DNA of 14,994 nucleotides from RGIG3077 sp045541475. GTDB taxonomy: Bacteria; Bacillota; Clostridia; Oscillospirales; Ruminococcaceae. The translations under genes and the position numbers were made by a program. The number at the start of each line of letters is the position of its first letter. Within the stretch, counting starts at the first letter, position 1. The stretch lies in assembly GCA_045541475.1 (NCBI GenBank), contig JAZQJI010000023.1:1-14994 (forward strand), written 5' to 3'. Below, piece by piece: positions 1 to 7,094 of the stretch. The notes beneath the pieces were generated by a model. The model was not told where the DNA came from, searched no databases, and saw only the letters and a program-made list of their open reading frames with translations.

Positions 1-83
1 GCCTATAGTGTAATAATAAAATGAATTTAATATTTTCCGTTGAGCTGATTTTTAACTCTTAATGAGCCAGCCCCTTAATTGTA

Positions 84-118
84 CAAAAAAAAGATGCGTA
101 CTTTTCCGTACGCATCTT
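84..118 (-). terminator. Rho-independent terminator after rplL
   Basis: A 9-bp perfect stem (GATGCGTAC at 93-101, GTACGCATC at 108-116) with a 6-nt loop is flanked by A-runs on the left and T-runs on the right. It therefore has a T-tract in both directions and can serve as a terminator for the leftward rplJ-rplL unit. Bases 1-83 beyond it show no gene or motif I can support. Confidence 0.9.
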
Positions 119-138
119 TTTTTAAACTTTCGTTTTAA

Positions 139-510
139 TTATTTGATTTCAACAGTAGCGCCTGCTTCTGTAAGCTTAGCCTTGTATTCTTCAGCTGTAG
201 CCTTGTCAACGCCTTCTTTGAGAGCCTTAGGAGCACCTTCAACGATGTCCTTAGCTTCCTTAAGTCCGAGACCTGTAAGTTCACGAACAACCTTGATAAC
301 TCCGAGCTTGGAGGAACCGAAGGAAGCGAGGATTACGTCAAATTCTGTCTTTTCTTCTGCAGCAGCAGCACCTGCGCCTGCAGCGGGAGCAGCAGCAACA
401 ACAGCTGTTACACCGTATTTTTCCTGAATGCCGTCAACAAGCTCGGAAAGTTCGAGGATGGAAAGAGCGTCAATTAAATCTAAGATATTTGTAATTTTCT
501 CGGATGCCAT
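139..510 (-). CDS. rplL: 50S ribosomal protein L7/L12
   Basis: This is the acidic stalk protein of the large ribosomal subunit. It forms dimers on L10 and recruits translation factors such as EF-Tu and EF-G. The 123-aa length is normal for the family. An N-terminal dimerisation region (about residues 1-30) is followed by an Ala/Gly/Pro-rich hinge (about 37-52). The C-terminal factor-binding domain (about 55-123) carries the typical KLGVIKVVRELTGLGLKEAK segment. The ATG start has a clear AAGGAG site about 10 nt upstream. It lies 113 bp after rplJ with no terminator between them, so the two are cotranscribed. The downstream gene often found next to it (rpoB) is not visible in this window. Confidence 0.98.
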   Translation of the reverse strand: MASEKITNILDLIDALSILELSELVDGIQEKYGVTAVVAAAPAAGAGAAAAEEKTEFDVILASFGSSKLGVIKVVRELTGLGLKEAKDIVEGAPKALKEGVDKATAEEYKAKLTEAGATVEIK

Positions 511-623
511 GATAATATTTCTCCTTTAAATAATAATTTTTTGATTTTACGCTGTGCGTATTTTTAAAGATTGTATACGGCACATTTTATGCCGCGTTGT
601 TTGTGAAAAAGCAGTTGTTAAAC

Positions 624-1130
624 TTATGCTGCTTCTTCGTTCTTCTTGTCCACGAGAGACTGCAATGTAGCTGCAAGCTTCTGCATGGGAGCCTGAAGAG
701 AACCGATGAGCATGGAAAGAAGCACTTCCTTTGAAGGAATCTTGGAAAGAGCCATGATGCCTGCTGCATCGTAGATTTCGCCGTCAACAAAACCGGCCTT
801 AACTGAGAAAGCACCGTTAGATTCATCAGCATACTTGCCGAGAATTCTTGCGGGAGCTGTCTGGTCGTCTGCACAGAGAGCGATAGCTGTTGTACCCTCG
901 AGAACGTTGTCAAAATCCATTCCTACTTCCTTAAAAGCAAAACGGAGAATTGAGTTCTTTTCTACCATGTACTTAACGTTAGCCTCACGGAGCTCTTTTC
1001 TGAGCTTTGTGTCCTGCTCAACGCTGATGCCCTTGTAGTCAACAAGAACGCAAGAACATGAGTTCTTGATTTCTTCTGTAAGAGCTGCAACCTTCGCCTT
1101 CTTAGCTTCGAGAATCTTCTCACTTGCCAT
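624..1130 (-). CDS. rplJ: 50S ribosomal protein L10
   Basis: L10 is the stalk base protein that anchors L7/L12 dimers to 23S rRNA. The 168-aa form begins MASEKILEAKKAKVAAL and has the family's N-terminal RNA-binding domain, including the VLVDYKGISVEQ segment and the FAFKEVGMDFDNVLEGTTAIA region. The tail is the L7/L12-binding helix, ending in NEEAA. I chose the ATG at 1128-1130 because a strong GGAGGTG site lies 10 nt upstream. A longer reading that starts upstream would translate the attenuator of the leader and adds residues foreign to the family. Expression is probably autoregulated through the L10 leader directly upstream. Confidence 0.97.
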   Translation of the reverse strand: MASEKILEAKKAKVAALTEEIKNSCSCVLVDYKGISVEQDTKLRKELREANVKYMVEKNSILRFAFKEVGMDFDNVLEGTTAIALCADDQTAPARILGKYADESNGAFSVKAGFVDGEIYDAAGIMALSKIPSKEVLLSMLIGSLQAPMQKLAATLQSLVDKKNEEAA

Positions 1131-1168
1131 TAATAAATTCACCTCCGAAAATTGATAGTGAATCGTAT

Positions 1169-1312
1169 AAAAAAGAAAAGCCTTTCTCAACAAAATCGAG
1201 AAAGGTAATAGGCGCATATTAAAATTTACCTACACATTCCTCGGCAGGATTTACGGCAAATATAAAAAGCCACCTGCTGTCTTTAGAATACGATACATTG
1301 AGATTACTCAAC
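1169..1312 (-). promoter_or_regulatory. L10 leader with attenuator hairpin
   Basis: On the minus strand the transcript contains the signature of the bacterial L10 leader: an AAAGACAGCAGGTGGCT segment (complement of about 1269-1285) and a CCTGCCGAGGA segment (complement of about 1238-1248), whose GCAGG and CCTGC parts can pair. It ends in a perfect 8-bp stem (CCTTTCTC/GAGAAAGG, 1181-1205) followed by a T-rich run. That arrangement fits transcription attenuation in which L10 (or L10-L7/L12) binding favours termination. The family match is from memory of the motif, not a covariance search. Confidence 0.88.
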
Positions 1313-1319
1313 TTTTGCT

Positions 1320-1348
1320 ATTATATCACACGCCAAATCATTTGTCAA
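1320..1348 (-). promoter_or_regulatory. Sigma-A promoter of rplJ-rplL
   Basis: Reading the minus strand, TTGACA (complement of 1343-1348) and TATAAT (complement of 1320-1325) are separated by exactly 17 bp. Both hexamers match the consensus perfectly. It sits just upstream of the L10 leader, so the transcript would begin around 1313. Confidence 0.93.
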
Positions 1349-1444
1349 GCATTTTTATAAAATATTTTTATCGCAAAATAACCCAATAAGTTAACATATA
1401 TTTTGAGCAAATTTAGGTGATACTACAAACTTTTTTAATATATA

Positions 1445-1474
1445 TTTACAAACTGTTGTTTGCTGTGGTAATAT
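1445..1474 (+). promoter_or_regulatory. Probable sigma-A promoter of the solute-binding protein gene
   Basis: TTTACA at 1445-1450 and TAATAT at 1469-1474 are 18 bp apart. A TG one base upstream of the -10 gives an extended -10. It lies about 50 bp ahead of the chosen start of the downstream gene and is divergent from the rplJ promoter. Confidence 0.6.
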
Positions 1475-1522
1475 ATCAAAGTGATTTATCAAATCTATTA
1501 CTTTAATAAGGAGAAAATTATC

Positions 1523-2356
1523 ATGAAATCATTTTTCAAAAAAGCACTTTGCGCAGTTCTTGCTTGCTCAATGATGCTTGGTGCTGCTGCTTGCGGCAAG
1601 GGTGAAGAAGAATCAACTTCAAACAGTACTTCTGCTGCTGAAAATTCACTTCAGAAGGTTCTTGACAGCGGTGAGCTTATTCTCGGTCTTGACGCAACCT
1701 TCAAGCCCATGGGCTACACTGATGAAAACGACAATATCGTAGGTTTTGATATTGACGTTGCTAAGGAAGTTTGCGAAAGAATGGGCGTTGAGCTTAAATT
1801 GCAGCCTATTGATTGGGCAACTAAGGAAGAAGATCTTAACGCAGGCAGAATTGACTGCATCTGGAACGGTATGTCCGTTAACCCCGAAAGAGCTGAAGCT
1901 ATGAATCTTTCTGATCCCTACATGAAGAACAGCATGGTATTCGTTGTTCCTGCTGATAGCGAAGCTGAAAGCATGGCTGACCTTGCAGACGCTGTAATCG
2001 GCGTGCAGAACGGTTCTACTGCTCAGACAATTCTGCAGGAATGCGACATTGCCGCTACTATTTCAGAATCTGCAATGGCTACAAATATTGAAGCCCTTCA
2101 GCAGATGGAACTTGGTCTTGTAGACGCAGTATTCCTTGATGTTATCGTTGCTGATTATGAAATCACAATGGGCGGCAAGGATTATAAGGTTCTTTCCGAT
2201 GGTCTTGCTGAGGAAGAATATGCAATCGGCTTCAGAAAGGCCGATCAGTCACTTCGTGACAAGGTTCAGGAAACCTTGAGTGAAATGAAAGCTGATGGTA
2301 CATTGGCAGAAATTTCTACCGATTGGTTCGGCAAGGATATCACAACTGTTGAATAA
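1523..2356 (+). CDS. ABC transporter solute-binding lipoprotein, amino-acid type (family 3)
   Basis: This is probably the extracellular substrate receptor of a polar amino acid (Gln/Cys/Arg-like) ABC importer. The 277-aa form starts at MKSFFKKAL. A positively charged N-terminus and hydrophobic stretch lead to a lipobox ending at Cys24 (GAAAC). A Ser/Thr/Glu-rich linker of about 20 residues follows, then the bilobed domain with GFDIDVAKEV (74-83), a GRIDCIWNGMSVNPERAEAM block (108-127) and a second-lobe VQNGSTAQ segment. The ATG at 1523 is preferred because AAGGAG precedes it at normal distance and the lipoprotein signal begins there. No permease or ATPase gene is adjacent, so it either serves a transporter encoded elsewhere or acts alone. 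Substrate cannot be read from sequence by eye. Confidence 0.9.
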   Translation: MKSFFKKALCAVLACSMMLGAAACGKGEEESTSNSTSAAENSLQKVLDSGELILGLDATFKPMGYTDENDNIVGFDIDVAKEVCERMGVELKLQPIDWATKEEDLNAGRIDCIWNGMSVNPERAEAMNLSDPYMKNSMVFVVPADSEAESMADLADAVIGVQNGSTAQTILQECDIAATISESAMATNIEALQQMELGLVDAVFLDVIVADYEITMGGKDYKVLSDGLAEEEYAIGFRKADQSLRDKVQETLSEMKADGTLAEISTDWFGKDITTVE

Positions 2357-2384
2357 TCGCAGACAATTCAACGTAATAGCAATT

Positions 2385-2419
2385 AAACCGATGGAAGCTC
2401 AACAGCTCCATCGGTTTTT
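2385..2419 (+). terminator. Rho-independent terminator after the solute-binding protein gene
   Basis: AAACCGATGG pairs with CCATCGGTTT, and AGCT pairs with AGCT closer to the loop, with one bulged A. A run of five T follows (2415-2419). It separates this gene from the convergent peptidoglycan-binding operon. Confidence 0.88.
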
Positions 2420-2435
2420 GTTTTATCAGCTTGCT

Positions 2436-2951
2436 TTATGGCAGTAAGCTTGCATAGTTTACATATTTTACAATAACGTTCCATGTGTTCATATCAACAA
2501 AGCCAGTGGGCTCAAGCAAAAACAAATCCTGCGCACGCTTTACGCAAGCAATTGTTTTTGCATCATAAACGCCTGTTATATCACAGCTTTCTGTGCCGGG
2601 ATAAAGCTGTGACAGAAATCTAAGCATAACCTGCAAAAATTCTACAAGTACAGTATTGCTTTGTGGTGTTATGATATATGATGAATCGGGGAAGACGTCA
2701 ATCATAGTGGGCATTGTTACCGCCAATTGAGAGTATACTCTGACGATTGCATCCCATGTAACAGGATCTATTTCTCCCGTTACGGGCAGGCCGTAAATTG
2801 CTTGAAAGCTTTGCACAGCCTGCCTTGTGCGTTCATCAAAAACGCCGTTTGGTATTGTTGTGTTTATACGGTCATCTGTTTGAGAAATGCGGTGAAGGTA
2901 ACGCTGCATTTCGCGAATATGTCCGATTTGCTGTGTGTCTGTAAATGGCAT
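2436..2951 (-). CDS. Small protein with two peptidoglycan-binding (PG_binding_1) domains
   Basis: The 171-aa protein is made almost entirely of two PG_binding_1-type repeats, at about residues 12-74 and 101-163. Each has the family pattern of a hydrophobic helix, a G-x-[FY]-D/G turn (GVFDERTRQAVQSFQ; GVYDAKTIACVKRAQ), an LPVTG or PTG loop, and a D-x-x-TW motif before the last helix. No signal peptide and no catalytic domain are visible. It is the last gene of a three-gene unit, 20 bp after the larger SpoIID-like protein that carries three of the same repeats. A role in the spore or forespore wall is inferred from the partner. ATG start with an AAGGAG-type site. Confidence 0.82.
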   Translation of the reverse strand: MPFTDTQQIGHIREMQRYLHRISQTDDRINTTIPNGVFDERTRQAVQSFQAIYGLPVTGEIDPVTWDAIVRVYSQLAVTMPTMIDVFPDSSYIITPQSNTVLVEFLQVMLRFLSQLYPGTESCDITGVYDAKTIACVKRAQDLFLLEPTGFVDMNTWNVIVKYVNYASLLP

Positions 2952-2971
2952 GATGTACTCCTTATATATTT

Positions 2972-4360
2972 CTATCTGATAGTATATCCCGGGTTTTGAA
3001 AAGGTTTTTTGTCAAAGCCGAATTTTAAATCCGACCATACCGATACAATAGCATCCCATGTGGAAGCACCGACTATACCGCTTTGTCGCAAACCGAATCT
3101 GCGTTGAAAGGCAGTTACTGCTTCTTTAGTCAGCGGACCGAAATATCCCGTTGCGGTAACGCTTGGTATATCATTGTAGGTTGCGTGTATATCGGTAAGA
3201 TAGTTTTGCAGCACACGCACATAATCGTTTGTTATGCCCTCGCGCAGAATAATTCCCGGATAGAGTACAACGTCATCGGGCACAAGCGGTACTGATTCAA
3301 CAATGCCCGCATAAGCCGCATAAATATCATTCCATGTGGTTTCATCAACAACGCCCGTCTGTGCCAGACCGAATGTCTGTTGGAATGAGCGCACGCTTTG
3401 TTCTGTTTGAGCATCGTAAAGACCTGTTATTGAAGCGGGCGTTACACTTTGATAATATGCACCGATAACTGCAAGGTGATATTGCAGAATACGCACGTTT
3501 TCACCCTCGGCACCGCTTGAAAGTGTTGAGGGTATATCGACAGAAGTTTCTTCAATAGATAAGCCTTCGGAATTAAGCTCGGCAAGCTTTTTAACGCTTA
3601 TGTAAATGTAAGCGATTTTGTACCATGTTGCTTCATCAACAACGCCCGTTTGTGGCAAGTTGAATATGCTTTGAAAGGTTCTTACAGCGTTTGCCGTGTC
3701 TTCGCCGTAAATGCCGTCAATTGCAGCGATTTTAGGTATAAGCGGATAGTTTTGAGATATGCGGTTAAGCTGTGTCTGCAATGTAAAGATTTCGGTGCGT
3801 ATATCACCAATTTCAAGATTTGTACCGGGGAATGACGGTGTGTTTGTTGCAACGGGTGCGTTTGTTACAATTTCTATATCATCACCGTAGTAGTTTTGCA
3901 AAATTTGCAGGGGTGTCAATCCACGGTTGGCAAGATCGACCGTACCGTATTGCGAAAGGCCATCACAGGTGGTTGTAGTGCCGTTGCAGAAAGCGGCAAA
4001 AAGCGGTTCTATTGAGCCTTGCCGTCTTATATAGCTGTTGAATATTTCGTCAACAATATTGCTGATTGAATCAAAAATATTTCGTCCTTCAAAAAATGCC
4101 TGGTCGTATTGCGTGCTGTTGGTTATGTCAAAATTGTAGCCTTTTGCGCGGTACCATTCCGTATATACTCTGTTAAGTGCAAAGGTTATTATTGCGTAAA
4201 TATTTGCACGCAGGGCGCTTTCGGGCCAGGTTGGGAATATTTCACTTGACGCAACGTTTTTTATATAATCCGGAAAAGGCAGGGTTATGTTTGCCGCATT
4301 TGAATTTGGCGTGCCCAGATGCACGGTTATCGTTTCGGGAATAAAAGGCTGGCCTGTCAT
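2972..4360 (-). CDS. SpoIID/LytB-like domain fused to three peptidoglycan-binding repeats
   Basis: A 462-aa protein. The N-terminal part (about 10-166) resembles the SpoIID/LytB family: PESALRANIYAIITFALNRVY (46-66) aligns with the ALKAQAVAARTYAL helix, and GLSQYGTVDLANRGLTPLQI (134-153) plus LQNYYG aligns with the GMSQYGA..MA..G....IL.HYY block. After a short linker come three PG_binding_1 repeats (about 190-253, 286-350, 377-441), each with GIYGE/GLYDA/GYFGP turns and TW motifs. No signal peptide is obvious. SpoIID itself is a lytic transglycosylase acting in engulfment. Here the usual catalytic Glu position appears to be Ser48 (Glu47 is one residue off) and the Cys/His zinc-site segment is absent, so enzyme activity is doubtful. 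GGAGAT precedes the ATG. It is the middle gene, 21 bp after the proline-rich gene. Confidence 0.75.
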   Translation of the reverse strand: MTGQPFIPETITVHLGTPNSNAANITLPFPDYIKNVASSEIFPTWPESALRANIYAIITFALNRVYTEWYRAKGYNFDITNSTQYDQAFFEGRNIFDSISNIVDEIFNSYIRRQGSIEPLFAAFCNGTTTTCDGLSQYGTVDLANRGLTPLQILQNYYGDDIEIVTNAPVATNTPSFPGTNLEIGDIRTEIFTLQTQLNRISQNYPLIPKIAAIDGIYGEDTANAVRTFQSIFNLPQTGVVDEATWYKIAYIYISVKKLAELNSEGLSIEETSVDIPSTLSSGAEGENVRILQYHLAVIGAYYQSVTPASITGLYDAQTEQSVRSFQQTFGLAQTGVVDETTWNDIYAAYAGIVESVPLVPDDVVLYPGIILREGITNDYVRVLQNYLTDIHATYNDIPSVTATGYFGPLTKEAVTAFQRRFGLRQSGIVGASTWDAIVSVWSDLKFGFDKKPFQNPGYTIR

Positions 4361-4381
4361 GCTTGATATCTCCTTTGGCTT

Positions 4382-5119
4382 TTAAAAATTTGGTTCATCG
4401 CTGTAAAAAGTTATTTCGCGTCTGTTTGAAGCGTTAGTGGGCAAGGGTATCATGTTTACGGGCAAAATTGATGTCGTATTTGAAAAAATCGGTACGTTAT
4501 CGTTTATTACAGTGTAATTGCCCTTTGAAAACACTTCGGTTTTGTATGTTGCAAATGGCGTGTTTGCGCCGTTTTCCTCCAAAGCATCGGGCGCGGGCAG
4601 GCGTATTATCGGTGTTTTGCCATTTGCATCTGTCGCAGAAATATTTACTGCCACTTCACCGCTTGGTGTTTTTTGCATAATCACAACCACTGCGTCTGAT
4701 ATGGGAAACGCCCTATCTCCCGAGGATACCACAACCTGTAAAAATCCGTATGTTGAATACGAAATTGACATATCATTTGTCGGTATCTGCGCAATGCTGT
4801 CTGCAATAAACTGTATATCTTCCGCAGGTATGCGGTCGATAAGTTCTACCGGCGTAAGCATCGGTCCTGACAGTGATGAAATTTGCGGTGCAGGCATCTG
4901 CGGCTGATTTGGCGGCGGTGTGGGACTTGGCATGGGCATTGGTCTTGGTACAGGAATAGGCTCGGACTGAATAGGTTTTTGATTTGGAGTGGGTGCGTTT
5001 TCGGGTGCAGGAATAGGTTGCGGCGGTGCAGGAGTATTCTGCTGCGGATTTAGATTGCTTTTCTGGTAAAGCCGCATTATTTCATCAATATATTTTTGCA
5101 TATTTTCATTGCTGTCCAT
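4382..5119 (-). CDS. Proline-rich protein with a C-terminal beta-sandwich-like domain
   Basis: I do not recognise a named family for the full protein (245 aa). Residues 1-24 look helical. Residues 25-78 are a Pro/Gln/Met-rich low-complexity linker with repeated PxP motifs. Residues about 90-112 form a helix. Residues 120-225 are beta-rich and resemble carboxypeptidase-regulatory (transthyretin-like) folds: GFLQVVVSSGDRAFPISDAV, DANGKTPIIRLP, then a YKTEVFSKGNYTV-type strand. There is no signal peptide or membrane segment. The ATG at 5117-5119 is chosen because AAGAGGCG sits just upstream; a TTG seven codons earlier would overlap that site. It heads the operon with the SpoIID-like and peptidoglycan-binding proteins, so a spore-surface or wall-associated structural role is a reasonable inference. 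Confidence 0.72.
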   Translation of the reverse strand: MDSNENMQKYIDEIMRLYQKSNLNPQQNTPAPPQPIPAPENAPTPNQKPIQSEPIPVPRPMPMPSPTPPPNQPQMPAPQISSLSGPMLTPVELIDRIPAEDIQFIADSIAQIPTNDMSISYSTYGFLQVVVSSGDRAFPISDAVVVIMQKTPSGEVAVNISATDANGKTPIIRLPAPDALEENGANTPFATYKTEVFSKGNYTVINDNVPIFSNTTSILPVNMIPLPTNASNRREITFYSDEPNF

Positions 5120-5179
5120 AAATAAATCGCCTCTTATCAATAATGTTTTTTATAATTCTATTCAATAAATCCTAAAAAG

Positions 5180-5208
5180 TTGACTAATCACGAAAATTCT
5201 GATAAAAT
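5180..5208 (+). promoter_or_regulatory. Sigma-A promoter of the CPBP protease gene
   Basis: TTGACT at 5180-5185 and TAAAAT at 5203-5208 are 17 bp apart, about 40 bp before the ATG at 5247. It is divergent from the operon at 5119, for which I could not identify a convincing promoter. Confidence 0.75.
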
Positions 5209-5246
5209 AAATAGAAATATCAAGACTTGAAAAGGGGAGCGGCAAA

Positions 5247-6203
5247 ATGAAAAATGTTAGGTTTGAACTTGCAAAAAAAGCGGAAATCGGGCAATTTTCC
5301 AAAAGCTATTTGGGACAGCTTTTGTCATTTGTCGGCGTGTTTTTGGCGGCTACTCTCATTCAGGCAATAGTACCATGTTTGTATGTTTGGGACGATATGG
5401 CATCATCTATCACACAAAGCGGCATTGACCAAACCGATTCTGAGGCGGTTTATAAATTTTATATGCAGTATGATTTTGGCAATGCTTTTATGATTTTAAG
5501 CTTGTTCTGCACCGCTTTTGGTATTCTTGTAACATTTTTGTACTGCCGAGGTTTTGAACGCAGGAAAATTTCTTCGCTTGGATTTGTACGCAAAAACGCT
5601 GTTAAAAGCTATCTTTTTGGCGCGCTTACAGGTTTTGTAATGTTTGCAGTTTGTATTCTTATTTGTGTTGCTCTTGGTGCAAAAATTAAACTTGCAGATA
5701 ATATATCGCCCGTTCTTGTGCTTGCATATCTGGGTGGGTTCATCGTGCAGGGTATGTATGAAGAAGTATTGTTCAGAGGATATTTTTTTGTGTCCACTGC
5801 CGCTTCGAAAAAGCCGCTTGTTTATGCGGTTGCAATTAATTCTATATTGTTTTCAGTTGCTCACGGACTTAACAGCGGCGTTACCTTTTTGGCGTATGTA
5901 AATATAGCGCTTTTCGGTGTGCTTATGTCTGTGTGTATGATTAAAACCGAAAATATATGGTTTGTTGGTGCTTTGCACAGCTTTTGGAATTTTACGCAAG
6001 GTAACTTTTTTGGTGTTAATACAAGCGGCATGGAAATGAACGCAAAAGTTTTTGAATTTGATGCAAATAACCAAAGCAGTTTTATTAACGGCGGAGCCTT
6101 TGGACTTGAAGGTGGAATTGTAGTTTCCGTTGCGGTGAGCATAGCAATTGCCATTGTTATTGCTTTGATAAAAAAAGAATCGACACAGACAACGGAGCAG
6201 TAA
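5247..6203 (+). CDS. CPBP-family intramembrane glutamic endopeptidase
   Basis: A 318-aa polytopic membrane protein of the CAAX protease/bacteriocin-processing (CPBP, Abi) family. All three family motifs are present: EEVLFR with Glu172, Glu173 and Arg177; FSVAH with Phe202 and His206; and HSFWN with His244 and Asn248. Hydrophobic segments are at about 25-45, 78-100, 122-145, 153-170, 190-206, 213-232 and 289-308, so the last helix lies beyond the catalytic core. Members cleave within the membrane; in Firmicutes roles range from bacteriocin immunity to peptide maturation, and the substrate here is unknown. GGGGAG precedes the ATG. No peptide precursor gene was seen nearby. It appears to be a single-gene transcript. 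Confidence 0.9.
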   Translation: MKNVRFELAKKAEIGQFSKSYLGQLLSFVGVFLAATLIQAIVPCLYVWDDMASSITQSGIDQTDSEAVYKFYMQYDFGNAFMILSLFCTAFGILVTFLYCRGFERRKISSLGFVRKNAVKSYLFGALTGFVMFAVCILICVALGAKIKLADNISPVLVLAYLGGFIVQGMYEEVLFRGYFFVSTAASKKPLVYAVAINSILFSVAHGLNSGVTFLAYVNIALFGVLMSVCMIKTENIWFVGALHSFWNFTQGNFFGVNTSGMEMNAKVFEFDANNQSSFINGGAFGLEGGIVVSVAVSIAIAIVIALIKKESTQTTEQ

Positions 6204-6230
6204 TTTACTCCGAAGTGTGCCGATTGAATA

Positions 6231-6983
6231 TTATTGTTCAATAAATTTGCATGGGTCGATATAATCGTCGTTTTGCATAACCTCAAAATGCAGGTGCGAA
6301 GGTGTCATGCTTTCAATATCTGCACTTTTGCCTACTGCACCAATAACTGTACCTGCGTTTACGGCTGTACCTTCGGTTACGCTTACGCCTTCGTTAAGGT
6401 TGCAGTAGCGTGCGGTAATTCCGTTGCCATGGTCAACCGTTACGCAGTATCCCCAAAGTGCGTCAAGCTCTACTTTGGTTACTGTACCTGCCGTCATTGA
6501 TTTTACGCTTTCACCTTCGGCGGCTGCAATATCAATGCCGTTGTGCGTTTGCCAAATGCCTGTTGTGGTTGATTTTACAAGTTCGCCATTGCTGAAACTG
6601 TTGATGATATCACCACTGCTTATAGGGTAAATTATCGGCTGCGATGAATTGTTTTGAGTTTGACTTGGTTGAGCTGCAGTTGTGGTTGTTACAGGTTTTG
6701 CAGTTGTGGTTGTTTTGGTTGTAACCGTTGTGGTTCTCGTGGTTGTTGTGGTGGTTTCCTTTTTTATGCCGCTTTTGTTTGCGTTTGCATTGTCGGCAGA
6801 ATTGATTGATTCTGCAATGGAAATGCTTGAATCAAGCTGACCTTCGAGAGAATCCTTTGTTTGTGTGTACGCAAAGTATCCTGCAAGCGAAAGCATTGCA
6901 ACGCTTAAAGCCAAAGTTGCGTAAAGTCCTGTTTGGCCGTTTTTGCTGCGCTTTTTGCCCGTTGGTGTGTTATAATTTTTCAA
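6231..6983 (-). CDS. SpoIIQ-like membrane-anchored M23 endopeptidase
   Basis: A 250-aa type II membrane protein. It has a short basic cytoplasmic tail, one transmembrane helix (about 20-39), a Thr-rich linker (about 76-110) and a C-terminal LytM/M23 domain (about 118-245). All expected zinc ligands are present: His147 and Asp151 in HNGID, and His230 and His232 in SHLHFEV. The segment PISSGDIINSFSNGELVKS before the domain, and TGIWQTHNGIDIAA, resemble SpoIIQ, the forespore protein that partners SpoIIIAH across the septum during engulfment. A generic M23 wall hydrolase is the alternative. The start is TTG (complement of 6981-6983) with a strong AAAGGGG site nine bases upstream; no ATG is available there. 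Nearby SpoIID-like and yabPQ genes support a sporulation role. Confidence 0.75.
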   Translation of the reverse strand: MKNYNTPTGKKRSKNGQTGLYATLALSVAMLSLAGYFAYTQTKDSLEGQLDSSISIAESINSADNANANKSGIKKETTTTTTRTTTVTTKTTTTAKPVTTTTAAQPSQTQNNSSQPIIYPISSGDIINSFSNGELVKSTTTGIWQTHNGIDIAAAEGESVKSMTAGTVTKVELDALWGYCVTVDHGNGITARYCNLNEGVSVTEGTAVNAGTVIGAVGKSADIESMTPSHLHFEVMQNDDYIDPCKFIEQ

Positions 6984-7094
6984 AATGATTAACCCCTTTC
7001 TTATACACGGGATGTAAATTTCCCTTTGGAGTTATTTTTGTCCGCTTTAGACGAAATATACCGACAATTTTAATTTTGTGAGTAAAAGTGATTT

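Noticed and set aside
62..427. A 121-aa plus-strand open frame over rplL
   Set aside because: It is the opposite-strand reading of rplL, Ala/Ser-rich as expected from the hinge, and crosses the terminator.
6190..6215. A hairpin CGGAG/CTCCG between the CPBP and M23 genes as a shared terminator
   Set aside because: The stem is only 5 bp with a 10-nt loop and no T-run directly follows it in either direction.
7033..7061. A sigma-F-like promoter for the SpoIIQ-like gene (GTATA and GGACAAAAATA on the minus strand)
   Set aside because: The spacing is only 13 bp, shorter than expected for sigma-F, and AT-rich sequence gives such matches easily.
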